Assembly: GCA_963699015.1 (NCBI GenBank)
Contig: CAVOSX010000001.1
Span: forward strand, 124,001-188,000
Source: PALSA-505 sp963699015
GTDB lineage: Bacteria; Actinomycetota; Actinomycetes; Streptosporangiales; Streptosporangiaceae
Reading direction: 5' to 3'
DNA length: 64,000 bases
Part shown: positions 33,619 to 41,609 of the stretch, one piece after another
How the letters are laid out: the number at the start of each line of letters is the position of its first letter
Position numbering within the stretch: position 1 is the stretch's first letter
Made by a program: the position numbers and the translations under genes
Notes under the pieces: generated by a model
The model's database searches: none
What the model saw: only the letters and a program-made list of their open reading frames with translations
Told to the model about the DNA's origin: nothing

Positions 33619-34284
33619 GTGACCGACACCAGGGGCTGTGAACAGTGCGGGACGGTGTTCACGCCGCGCCGCGAGCACGGGCGGTTCTGCTCGGCGCGGT
33701 GCCGGCTGGCCTGGCGCGGCCAGAATCCGGGCGACCGCACGGCCGAGGTAAGCGCGCTCGACTGGTCTCTCGCCGCGATGTGCGAGGCTACCGGCCGGCT
33801 TTCCAGGATCCGGGCCTGGGACCGGACCCGGGCGTGCTGGGCCGTCGGAGACGCGGTGTGGTGGGTCACGATCGTGGACGCCACGCTGGTGCGCCATCAC
33901 CCGGAGGCATACGACCGCGTGCTGGCGCGCCGGGCGATGGCCGAGCGCGGGCTGGTCGAAGACACCCTGGCCGGGCTGCGGTTTGTGCGGAATCGGATGG
34001 GCAGCGCCGTCCATCAGGTGAGTTTCATCTGTCCCGGGGCCGGCCAGCTCGACCCTGACCAGCGCGGCATCGGCGGCTGGACGTGGCATTCCCTGCCCGA
34101 GCCGGCGCTGGCCTCGCTTGCGCCGCGCGGCCAGATCTGGGAAATGGCGCGGTACCGGGCCTATGAGTCTCAGCTGGCCGGCCACCGCGTGGGCGACACG
34201 TTCACCTCGGCGGCCGGATTCCTCAAGCTCGTCGTCGCGAGGGCGGCATCGGTCTGCGATCTCGCGGCGGACGCGGTTTCCTGA
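33619..34284 (+). CDS. Zinc-ribbon protein of unknown function
   Basis: A 221-residue protein. The first 30 residues form a CxxC...CxxxC treble-clef (GCEQCGTVFTPRREHGRFCS, ARCRLAW), like those of small HNH/DUF zinc ribbons. The rest, about 40-221, is mixed alpha/beta with many tryptophans (CWAVGDAVWWVTIVDATL, GGWTWHSLPEPALASLAPRG). It is an actinomycete-type hypothetical; the ligand or partner is unknown. GTG 33619 has a weak ribosome site. Confidence 0.6.
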   Translation: MTDTRGCEQCGTVFTPRREHGRFCSARCRLAWRGQNPGDRTAEVSALDWSLAAMCEATGRLSRIRAWDRTRACWAVGDAVWWVTIVDATLVRHHPEAYDRVLARRAMAERGLVEDTLAGLRFVRNRMGSAVHQVSFICPGAGQLDPDQRGIGGWTWHSLPEPALASLAPRGQIWEMARYRAYESQLAGHRVGDTFTSAAGFLKLVVARAASVCDLAADAVS

Positions 34285-34393
34285 AGGCCGGGCCGTTCCT
34301 GCGCCATGACGGACCCCATGACGACGGCCGGCCCTGGTGCGGCGATCCGGACGGCCGGCCCGCGGCCGTACCGTTTCGCAGCCGGGGCAGCGG

Positions 34394-35269
34394 CTAGCGG
34401 AAAACCCGGCGCCGCCAGGCATCGTGCCGATGACGGCCCGGGTGAAAGCCCGCGGCCTCGGCCATCGCGGTCGCGCGGGCGAAGTCCCTGGCGACCGCGG
34501 CTGGCTCGTGCGCGTCGCTGCCGAAGGCCAGCGCCTCACCGCCGGCCTCGTACCACCACCGCACGATCACGGCCGGGAGCGGCACCACCGTGTTGACCTC
34601 GAGCATGCGCCCTGACCGGGCCAGCGCGCGCAGCACGGCGCGGTACTCGTCCTCGAAGACGGCGGCATCGAAACGGCCGGCCTGCGCGGGCCAGTGACGG
34701 ACCGGATAGTCGATGTGCGCCAGCACTTCGAAAGGGGCCGGCGAGTCGATCATCCGCAGCGCCTCGCTGAGGTAGGCGGGCATCAGGTCCCCCGGGTCGA
34801 GCCGTCCGAAGAGGTGATCTACCGCCCGCGGGCCGTCGAGAGCCAGCGAGTGCACCGAGCCGAGCATCCGGTCGAACGCTCCCTGGCCGAGCAGGGACCG
34901 GACCTCATCGCCATGCCAATGCGGCTCACCCAGTTCCATCCCGGTCAGGATGCGCAGCCCCGGGAACCGGGCCCGGCAGCGCTGCACGCACTCCAGGTAG
35001 GCCGTGACGTCGAGCGGCGGCGGGCTGAACCGGCCATCGGGTCCCACCAGGTCCGCGTTTACCCGCCGCAGCTGCGCCCGCACCTCGGGCTCGATCATCC
35101 AGCGGGTGAAGTCGGCATGCTCGGTGAACGCGATCGACGACAGCCCGAGTTCCCCGGCGCGGGCGCAGGTGCGTTCCATAGAGCCGGCGGCCGCGTCCCA
35201 GGACCACTCGGTGTGCACGTGCCCGTCCAGCGGCAGCACTAGGGCGCCCTTTCGGTCATCGGCACTCAC
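34394..35269 (-). CDS. PHP-domain phosphoesterase (histidinol-phosphatase-like)
   Basis: Metal-dependent phosphatase of the polymerase and histidinol phosphatase family, 291 residues. Metal ligands are visible in order: DGHVHTEWSWDA, FTEHADF, GMELGEPHWH, SVHSLALDG, HIDYP and GSDAHEP near the end. This is a full PHP set, as in K-type histidinol-phosphate phosphatases (HisK). Without his genes nearby the substrate is uncertain. GTG 35269 has no clear ribosome site. Confidence 0.85.
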   Translation of the reverse strand: MSADDRKGALVLPLDGHVHTEWSWDAAAGSMERTCARAGELGLSSIAFTEHADFTRWMIEPEVRAQLRRVNADLVGPDGRFSPPPLDVTAYLECVQRCRARFPGLRILTGMELGEPHWHGDEVRSLLGQGAFDRMLGSVHSLALDGPRAVDHLFGRLDPGDLMPAYLSEALRMIDSPAPFEVLAHIDYPVRHWPAQAGRFDAAVFEDEYRAVLRALARSGRMLEVNTVVPLPAVIVRWWYEAGGEALAFGSDAHEPAAVARDFARATAMAEAAGFHPGRHRHDAWRRRVFR

Positions 35270-35344
35270 CGTACCCGGCCAGCGCGGCGTCCCCGGGTGA
35301 CTCGGCGTCCCCGGGTGACTCGGCGGGGCCGGCCTGTTCGGGCC

Positions 35345-35929
35345 CTAGCGAACCGCGGTGCCGATGAGCCCGTTCCTGGTTACCAAGGAGGCCAGCGCGC
35401 TTTGGTCCGTCTCGGCGGCCGCCTCCGGCGGCAGTGGCAGCACCAGGTAGCGGGACTCGGAATTGGCGTCCCATACCTGGATCTCGGTGCCGTCCGGCAG
35501 TTCGAGCCCGAACTCGGCCAATACGGCCCGCGGCTCACGGACCACCCGGGAGCGGTAGGAGAAGCTCTTGTACCAGCTCGGCGAGGGGCCGAGCAGCGCC
35601 GTCGGGTAGCACGAGCAGAGCGTGCAGACGATCACGTTGTGCACGGCGGCCGTGTTCTCGACCGCCTTGAGCAGGTAACCGCGACTGCCGGCGGCGAACC
35701 CGAGCTCGGCGGCCGCCGCGTTGCCGTCGGCCAGCAGGCGATCCCGGTAGCCGCGGTCCTTCCAGGCCCGGGCCACCATCCGGGCGCCGTTGACCGGCGA
35801 GGCCGAGGTGAACACCTGCTCCAGGATCTCGTCGAGCTCCGCGTCGGTGGTCAGGCCGGCGGCGATCATGCGCTCCTCCAGCCTGCGCACCCGGGCCGCG
35901 ACGGGAAGCTCGGCGTGCTGGCCGCTCAC
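35345..35929 (-). CDS. Nitrile hydratase alpha subunit, cobalt type
   Basis: Hydrates nitriles to amides at a non-corrin Co(III) or Fe(III) centre. The 194-residue protein has the metal claw VCTLCSCYP (C102, C105, S106, C107); threonine after the first cysteine is the cobalt-type signature. GYLLKAVENTAAVHNVIVCT and SRVVREPRAVLAEFGLEL are usual alpha-subunit landmarks. GTG 35929 overlaps the stop of the upstream subunit as GTGA, so translation is coupled. Size and gene order match the three-subunit toyocamycin nitrile hydratase (ToyJ), rather than the classical two-subunit enzymes. No amidase or cobalt transporter is adjacent. Confidence 0.88.
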   Translation of the reverse strand: MSGQHAELPVAARVRRLEERMIAAGLTTDAELDEILEQVFTSASPVNGARMVARAWKDRGYRDRLLADGNAAAAELGFAAGSRGYLLKAVENTAAVHNVIVCTLCSCYPTALLGPSPSWYKSFSYRSRVVREPRAVLAEFGLELPDGTEIQVWDANSESRYLVLPLPPEAAAETDQSALASLVTRNGLIGTAVR

Positions 35930-36192
35930 GGCGCCTCCTCCAGGTAGGACTCCCACATGTCGACGATCACCGAGTGCGTCCCTGAGCCCCACAGCTCCGC
36001 CGCCGCGAACCGCACCGCGTAGACCGGCTCGGCGCGCGAGACTCCGCGCACCGCCTCGTCCGGCAGTGACCAGGTCGCCCGGATCTCGAGCACCTCGCCG
36101 ACCTGGCCGCGGACGTAGCGCGGCAGCCTGGTGTGACCATCGGGGTCGGTGGCCCGGGCCCGCACCGTGGTTCCCGCGGCGAACCTACTCAT
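35926..36192 (-). CDS. Nitrile hydratase, beta C-terminal-type small subunit
   Basis: An 88-residue SH3-like protein equal to the C-terminal half of nitrile hydratase beta: GHTRLPRYVRGQVGEVLEIR (the HxRxPRYxRG motif) and EPVYAVRFAAAELWG. ATG 36192 overlaps the stop of the preceding gene by eight bases, and its own stop overlaps the alpha start by four, so all three are translationally coupled. Corresponds to ToyK-type or thiocyanate-hydrolase beta subunits. Complete, not a fragment. Confidence 0.85.
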   Translation of the reverse strand: MSRFAAGTTVRARATDPDGHTRLPRYVRGQVGEVLEIRATWSLPDEAVRGVSRAEPVYAVRFAAAELWGSGTHSVIVDMWESYLEEAP

Positions 36193-36460
36193 CGGCCAGC
36201 AGTCCCCGCTCGGCCAGCAGCATCTCGGCCGCCCGGAGCCAGCGCTCGTAGTAGGACATGGCCAGGTACTCGGCGGGCGGGATGCGCTCGATGGCGTCGC
36301 GGAGATCGTCGAATGCGGCGTTGATCACCCCGCGCTGCTGCAGCGTCCGGACGATGGCGTAGACCCGGGCCTCCCAGTCGGCGTGGAAGAACTGCCCGTC
36401 GTCATCGGCGGGAACGGGGCCGAACCCGGTCTGTCCGCCCATGTCGTGCACCCGGCTCAT
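36185..36460 (-). CDS. Nitrile hydratase, beta N-terminal-type small subunit
   Basis: A 91-residue protein equal to the N-terminal half of nitrile hydratase beta: MSRVHDMGGQTGFGPVPADD at the start, FHADWEARVYAIVRTLQ, then MSYYERWLRAAEMLLAERGL, which carries the arginine region facing the active site. First gene of the three-gene operon. ATG 36460 is chosen because it gives the usual MSRVHDMGG start; GTG 36469 is possible. The split beta chain is the notable feature. Confidence 0.83.
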   Translation of the reverse strand: MSRVHDMGGQTGFGPVPADDDGQFFHADWEARVYAIVRTLQQRGVINAAFDDLRDAIERIPPAEYLAMSYYERWLRAAEMLLAERGLLADE

Positions 36461-36518
36461 GGCGTCCACGCTATCGTGCGCGCCGGCCGCCCGCCTCCGG
36501 CGCGGGACCGGGCTCCAC

Positions 36519-36531
36519 TAAACTCGCGCAG
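36519..36531 (+). promoter_or_regulatory. -10 box placing serS as leaderless
   Basis: TAAACT (36519-36524), seven bases, then GTG 36532. No ribosome site. Confidence 0.5.
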
Positions 36532-37773
36532 GTGATCGACCTCAAGGCTGCCCGCAAGGATCCCGATCGCTTCCGGGCCGCGCTGGCCAGGCGCGGCGCC
36601 GCCGGCGACTTCGACGCGCTGCTGGCCGCCGACGCGTCGTGGCGCGAGCTGACCGAGCGCGCCGAGGCGTTGCGCGCCCGGCAGAAGAGGTCGTCCAGGT
36701 CCGCTCCCGCCGAGGCCGAGCTGGCCGAGCTCAGGCAGTTGCGGGACCAGCTTGACGCCGTGCAGGCGGACCTGGCCGAGGCGGAGCGGGTGCGCAATGA
36801 CCTGCTCGCCACCATCCCGAATCTCCCCGATCCGTCCGCGGCGGACGGCATGACGGAGGAGGACGCCCAGACCGTGCGCACCTGGGGGGAACGGCCGGCG
36901 TTCGGCTTCACCCCGAAGGATGCCCTGGACCTCGGCTCGAAGGCGGGCTGGATCGACATGGCGCGGGGGGCGCGGCTGTCCGGCTCCCGGTTCGCGTACC
37001 GGATCGGCGACGTGGCGCTGGCCGAGATGGCGCTGTACAGGTTCGCGCTGGACCAGCTGGTCAGCAAGGGGTTCCTGGCCGTGCTGCCGCCCGTGCTTGC
37101 CGGCGAGCGCGCCATGTACGGGACCGGGTTCCTGCCGACCGAGGAATCCAACCTCTACCACCTGGAGCGGGACAACCTGTACCTGGCCGGCACGTCCGAG
37201 GTGGCGCTGGCCGGCATCCACGCCGACGAGCGGCTGGAGGAAGCCGAGCTTCCGGTCAGGTACGCGGCGTTCTCCACCAACTTCCGGCGCGAGGCGGGGG
37301 CGGCGGGCAAGGACACCCGCGGCATGTTCCGGGTGCACCAGTTCGACAAGGTCGAGATGTACGTCTGCTGCCTGCCGGAGGACTCCGCGGAGTTCCACGA
37401 GCGGCTGCTCGGCTACGAAGAGGAGATCGTGCAGGCGCTCGGCCTGCCCTACCGGGTGCAGAACATCGCGGTAGGCGACCTGGGCGCGCCCGCCGCCAAG
37501 AAGTACGACATCGAGGCGTGGTTCCCGGTGCAGCAGCGGTACCGGGAGATCACCTCGTGCTCGAACACCACCGACTACCAGGCCAGGCGGCTGAACATCA
37601 GGTACCGGGGCGAGAGCGGGCTCGACTTCGTGCACACGCTGAACGGGACCGGCGCGACGGCCCGCGCGCTGCTGGCCATGATGGAGAACTTCCAGGACAG
37701 CGACGGCATCGTCATGCTGCCCGAGGTACTGCGGCCCTACGGCGCGCCGGCCACGCTCGGCGGCAAGGACTGA
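36532..37773 (+). CDS. serS: Seryl-tRNA synthetase
   Basis: Charges tRNA-Ser (and tRNA-Sec) with serine. The 413-residue class II synthetase starts MIDLKAARKDPDRFRAALAR with the long N-terminal coiled coil (about 40-100). Then LAGTSEVALAGIHADE, the TSE serine site; FRREAGAAGKDTRGMFRVHQF, motif 2; EITSCSNTTDYQARRLNIRY and TLNGTGATARALLAMMEN, motif 3. GTG 36532 appears to be leaderless. It is divergent from the nitrile hydratase operon. Confidence 0.96.
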   Translation: MIDLKAARKDPDRFRAALARRGAAGDFDALLAADASWRELTERAEALRARQKRSSRSAPAEAELAELRQLRDQLDAVQADLAEAERVRNDLLATIPNLPDPSAADGMTEEDAQTVRTWGERPAFGFTPKDALDLGSKAGWIDMARGARLSGSRFAYRIGDVALAEMALYRFALDQLVSKGFLAVLPPVLAGERAMYGTGFLPTEESNLYHLERDNLYLAGTSEVALAGIHADERLEEAELPVRYAAFSTNFRREAGAAGKDTRGMFRVHQFDKVEMYVCCLPEDSAEFHERLLGYEEEIVQALGLPYRVQNIAVGDLGAPAAKKYDIEAWFPVQQRYREITSCSNTTDYQARRLNIRYRGESGLDFVHTLNGTGATARALLAMMENFQDSDGIVMLPEVLRPYGAPATLGGKD

Positions 37774-37789
37774 GCGGGCCCGGCGGCCA

Positions 37790-39046
37790 TCACTTGCAGG
37801 CGGCCTGGGCGGCGGTCCGCGTGCCGGGCGGCACCCAGCCCGCCGGGTGGTGCGGCCGGGCCGGCCTGGCGCGCCGGCCGTGCCCGGAGGAGCCGGACCG
37901 GTGCGGCTTCGGCGCCGGCTTGATCACCGGCTGATCGCCGCTGATCTCGCCGAACAGGCGGCCGGCCTGCGTGCTGTTCCACAGCACCGCGTCCTGCCCG
38001 GTCGGCGTGAGGTAGTTGGAGTTGGCCAGCGGGACGGTGGCGAACACGACGTTATGCGGGTTAATCCCGCGCATCTGGTCCGCCACCGCCGAAATGTTCA
38101 GGCCCTTGTCCACCCGGAGCGCCGGCAGCACGGTGTCGAGCAGGTGAGCCAGCCGGAGCGGGTTGGTGAGCGTTCCGGTGCTGAGGATCTTCGTGAAGGC
38201 GGTGGCGATCAGGCTCTGCTGGTCCTGGATCCTGGTCAGGTCCTCGTTCGGGAACGAGTGCCGGTCCCTGGCGTACTTCAGCGCCGTGATCCCGTTCACG
38301 TGGTGGAAGCCGGCCGACAAGTGGATGCCGCTCTCCTGGTCGTTCAGGGCTGTCGGCAGGCAGATGTTCACCCCGCCCAGCGCGTCGATCACCTTGACGA
38401 AGGCGAGGAAGTTCACCTCGACGTAGTCGTTGACGTTCAGGCCGGTGGCCTGCTCGACCGTCTGCACCATGAGCTTGGGGCCGCCCAGGCCGTAGGCGGC
38501 GTTGATCTTGTTCATGCCGTGCCCGGGGATGTCCACCCAGGAGTCCCGCGGGATGCTGACCACCGTCACCCTGCTGTGCGGGGGAGAGACGTGCACGAGC
38601 ATCAGCGTGTCCGAGTTGAGCTCGCCCGCGCTGCGCCCCACGTGCAGGACCAGCTGCTGGTGCCTGCTGAGCCCCGCCCGGCGGTCCACCCCGGCGACGA
38701 GGATGTTCAGCGGCGCGCCCGGCGGCGCGGCCGACGTCCCGGCGTCAACCCGGTTGACGATGTGGTTGACGTACCCGGTGAGCGCCCAGCCTGCGCCGGC
38801 CACGAACAGCACGAGGGCCGAGACGATGCCCCCGGTGACCAGGAGCGACCGGCGGCGGCGCGCCTTCCTGCTCGCCATGATCCGGGCCATGAGCCGTTCC
38901 TGGGCGGACGGCGGCGTTCCGCGGCGCGGGGTACCGGGCGGGCGCGGTGAGCCTGCGGTCCCGCCGTCACCCAGATCGGAACCGTCGGGGTCGCGAGTCC
39001 TGAAGTAGCGCTCGTACTCGCCGCCGCCGCCGCCGTCGTCGGCCAT
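37790..39046 (-). CDS. LytR-CpsA-Psr (LCP) family cell-wall ligase
   Basis: Transfers lipid-linked polymers (arabinogalactan, teichoic-like) to peptidoglycan. The 418-residue protein has a cytoplasmic tail (1-65), one membrane span at about 67-90 (SLLVTGGIVSALVLFVAGAG), and an LCP domain at about 110-370: NILVAGVDRRA, NSDTLMLVHVSPPHSRVTVV, SIPRDSWVDIPG with the phosphate-binding arginine, and KYARDRHSFPNEDLTRIQDQ. A basic, proline-rich tail follows. ATG 39046 is preceded by GGGAGG. Adjacent serS is convergent. Confidence 0.92.
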   Translation of the reverse strand: MADDGGGGGEYERYFRTRDPDGSDLGDGGTAGSPRPPGTPRRGTPPSAQERLMARIMASRKARRRRSLLVTGGIVSALVLFVAGAGWALTGYVNHIVNRVDAGTSAAPPGAPLNILVAGVDRRAGLSRHQQLVLHVGRSAGELNSDTLMLVHVSPPHSRVTVVSIPRDSWVDIPGHGMNKINAAYGLGGPKLMVQTVEQATGLNVNDYVEVNFLAFVKVIDALGGVNICLPTALNDQESGIHLSAGFHHVNGITALKYARDRHSFPNEDLTRIQDQQSLIATAFTKILSTGTLTNPLRLAHLLDTVLPALRVDKGLNISAVADQMRGINPHNVVFATVPLANSNYLTPTGQDAVLWNSTQAGRLFGEISGDQPVIKPAPKPHRSGSSGHGRRARPARPHHPAGWVPPGTRTAAQAACK

Positions 39047-39176
39047 AGACCTCCCATGCCGGGCTGAGCCGCAGAATACCGCGCTTTGGCGGGCGGAATC
39101 GCGTCCCTAGGTCGTGGCGGCGTGTCACCGGATCCGGGCCGCCGGGGCCTGCCGGCGGCGCGGGCCGGCGGTTGCG

Positions 39177-41474
39177 TCAGGCCGCGGGCGGCTCAGGATC
39201 GCGCGGCAGGCCCAGGATCCGCTCCGCGATGATGTTGAGCTGGATGTCGGTGGTGCCGCCGCCGATGGTCAGTGCCTCGCTGATCAGCAGCTGCTTGCCC
39301 CAGTGCCGGGCCTGCTCCTCGTCGCCGTCGCCGGGCCGCCAGCCGGCCTGGCGCCCTGGCCCGAGCGTGCCCTGCGGCCCGGCCAGCGACCAGCAGCACT
39401 CGCTGACCTGCTGGGCGTGCCGCATGCCGAGCAGCTTGCGCACGCTGGCGGTGGCGCCGGGCTCGGTCCCGGACAGCTGCCGGAGCGTGACCCGCAGCCC
39501 GAGCACGTCGAGCGCGTGCCCGCCGCACACCAGCCGGCCGATCTGCTCCGCGTCCTCGGCCATCGCGGGATCCCGCCTGGCCACCACGTCGAGCAGCTCG
39601 GCCACACCGAACCCCGACGTCCAGGACTGCGACAGCGAGACCCGCTCGTTGGCCAGCGTGCTGCGCGCAACCTTCCAGCCGCCGTTGACCTTGCCCACCA
39701 CGCAGTCGTCGGGCACGAACACGTTGTCCAGGAAGACCTGGTTGAACAGCGCGTCCCCGGTCATCTCCCGCAGCGGCCGCACCTCGATGCCGGGCGAGGA
39801 CATGTCCACCAGGAAGTACGTGATCCCGTCGTGCCGGGGCGAGCCCGGGTCGGTCCGCGCGATGCAGATCGCCCAGGCCGCCTGCTTGGCCAGCGAGGTC
39901 CAGATCTTCTGCCCGGTCAGCCGCCAGCCGCCGTCCGCCCGCTCGGCCCTGGTGGTGATGCCCGCCAGGTCGGACCCGGCGCCGGGCTCGCTGAAGAGCT
40001 GGCACCAGGTGAGCTGCTGGCGCAGGGTCCGCGGCAGGAACCGCTGCTGCTGCTCCGGCGTGCCGTGAGCGACGAGCGCGGCCATCGCCCAGGAGCCGAT
40101 GAACAGCGGCGGCGGGCGCAGCCGAGCGGTCCGCATCTCCTGGGCGATGATCACCTGCTCGACGGGGGTGGCGGCGCGGCCCCACGGGCGCGGCAGGTGC
40201 GGCGCGACCCAGCCTCCCGCGGCGAACCGCTCGACCTGGTCGGCCCACGGCAGCCCGGCGATCTCGGCCAGCTCGGCCCTGATCCCGGCGCGCCAGGCCT
40301 CCGCCTCGTCCGGCAGGTCGATCTCGAGCTTCCTGCGTACGCCCGACCCGGCCAGCCCCGCGACCTGCCTCGCCCAGTGCCCGGCGGGCCCCAGCAGGGC
40401 ACGCAGCGACAGCGCCCGGCGGTAGTAGAGGTGCGCGTCGTGCTCCCACGTGTAGCCGATGCCGCCAAGCACCTGGATGCACGCGTGCGCGCACTGGACG
40501 GCGGCATCGACCGCGACGACCGCCGCCACGCTCGCGGTGAAGTCGGCCTGGGCCTGGCTATCGTCACGCTCGGTATTGCCGCTGCGGCCGGCGCCGGCCG
40601 GGGCCGCGTGGCCGGGCGCGCTGTCCAGTGCGCGAGCGGCGTCCCAGGCGGCTGCCTCGGCCTGCTCGGCCTGGGTCAGCATCCACGCGCAGCGGTGCTT
40701 GACCGCCTGGAACTGGCCGATGGGCCGGCCGAACTGGTTGCGGATCTTGGCGTACTCGGCGGCTGTGGTTACCGCCCAGCCCGCGATCCCGGCCGCCTCG
40801 GCGCCGAGCAGGGTGGCCGCGAGGTCGCGGACCGCGGCCCGGGTCAGGCCGCCGAGTACCCGTTCCGCGGGCACGGCCACGCCGCTGGCCGTCAGCCGCG
40901 CGACGGGCCGGGTGAGATCCAGGCTGTCCAGCGGCGTGATCTCGAGATCGGCAGCATCGACCGCTACCCAGGCCTCGCCGGCCGCCGTGCTCACCGGGAG
41001 GATCACCAGGTCGGCGAGGGATCCGCCGAGCACGGGCGCGCAGCTGCCGTCCAGCACCAGGCCCCCGTCGCGGCCGGTGGCCGCCGTCATCCCGGCGTCC
41101 AGCGCGACCGCGCCCGACCAGGTGCCGTCGGCCAGGCTGGTCACCAGCTTGCCGTCGCCGCCCGCCGCGGCCAGCGCCGCGCTGGCCAGGACGGTGGGCA
41201 GGTAGCCGCCGGGCAGCAGCCCGCGGCCGAGCTCGGTCACCGCGATGGCCAGCTCGGCCAGGCCGAAGCCCTGGCCGCCCTGGCCTTCCGGCAGGTGCAG
41301 GCCGAGCAGGCCCTGGGCGGCCAGGGCCCCGTGCACCGACTCGGCGTACCTGGCCGCGCCGCTGTCGGACGCGTTGACCGCGGCCCGCACGGTTGCCGGA
41401 CCCGCGTTCCGCTCGGCCCAGCCGCGTACCGATTCGGCCAGTGCCTGGTGCTCTTCCGTGATCGCCAGCGCCAT
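39177..41474 (-). CDS. Fused double acyl-CoA dehydrogenase (FadE34-like)
   Basis: A 765-residue protein with two complete acyl-CoA dehydrogenase folds in one chain. Domain 1 spans about 1-380 (MALAITEEHQALAESVRGWA, FGRPIGQFQAVKHRCAWMLT, VLGGIGYTWEHDAHLYYRRA). Domain 2 spans about 400-765 (QLFSEPGAGSDLAGITTRAE, KIWTSLAKQAAWAICIARTD, IGGGTTDIQLNIIAERILGL). This layout matches mycobacterial FadE34 and FadE6, and FadE34 acts on steroid side chains as an internally fused heterodimer. ATG 41474 follows GAGGTGGGCA. It is divergent from fadE5, with two shared operator-like elements between them. Confidence 0.9.
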   Translation of the reverse strand: MALAITEEHQALAESVRGWAERNAGPATVRAAVNASDSGAARYAESVHGALAAQGLLGLHLPEGQGGQGFGLAELAIAVTELGRGLLPGGYLPTVLASAALAAAGGDGKLVTSLADGTWSGAVALDAGMTAATGRDGGLVLDGSCAPVLGGSLADLVILPVSTAAGEAWVAVDAADLEITPLDSLDLTRPVARLTASGVAVPAERVLGGLTRAAVRDLAATLLGAEAAGIAGWAVTTAAEYAKIRNQFGRPIGQFQAVKHRCAWMLTQAEQAEAAAWDAARALDSAPGHAAPAGAGRSGNTERDDSQAQADFTASVAAVVAVDAAVQCAHACIQVLGGIGYTWEHDAHLYYRRALSLRALLGPAGHWARQVAGLAGSGVRRKLEIDLPDEAEAWRAGIRAELAEIAGLPWADQVERFAAGGWVAPHLPRPWGRAATPVEQVIIAQEMRTARLRPPPLFIGSWAMAALVAHGTPEQQQRFLPRTLRQQLTWCQLFSEPGAGSDLAGITTRAERADGGWRLTGQKIWTSLAKQAAWAICIARTDPGSPRHDGITYFLVDMSSPGIEVRPLREMTGDALFNQVFLDNVFVPDDCVVGKVNGGWKVARSTLANERVSLSQSWTSGFGVAELLDVVARRDPAMAEDAEQIGRLVCGGHALDVLGLRVTLRQLSGTEPGATASVRKLLGMRHAQQVSECCWSLAGPQGTLGPGRQAGWRPGDGDEEQARHWGKQLLISEALTIGGGTTDIQLNIIAERILGLPRDPEPPAA

Positions 41475-41544
41475 TGCCCACCTCGCCCGTTGACAGCCCT
41501 GCTCACTCTAGAACGAGATTCGGTCGCAATCGAGTTGCCTCTGG

Positions 41545-41582
41545 TTACCAGTGGGTAGCATAATTGTGTTACCGGCGAGTAG
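41545..41582. promoter_or_regulatory. Two operator-like elements between divergent acyl-CoA dehydrogenase genes
   Basis: TTACCAGTGGGTAG (41545-41558) and TTACCGGCGAGTAG (41569-41582) share TTACC-N4-GTA in the same orientation, 24 bp apart. A third copy, TTACCGGGGGGTAA, lies at 9405-9418. They overlap the AT-rich promoter zone GCATAATTGTG. Confidence 0.65.
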
Positions 41583-41609
41583 GTCCGGCCGCAAGCGATG
41601 GAGCCTTCC

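Noticed and set aside
32635..34539. 634-codon open frame on the minus strand
   Set aside because: Arg/Pro/Gly-rich, no motifs, antisense to the zinc-ribbon gene and overlapping better-supported genes; a high-GC shadow.
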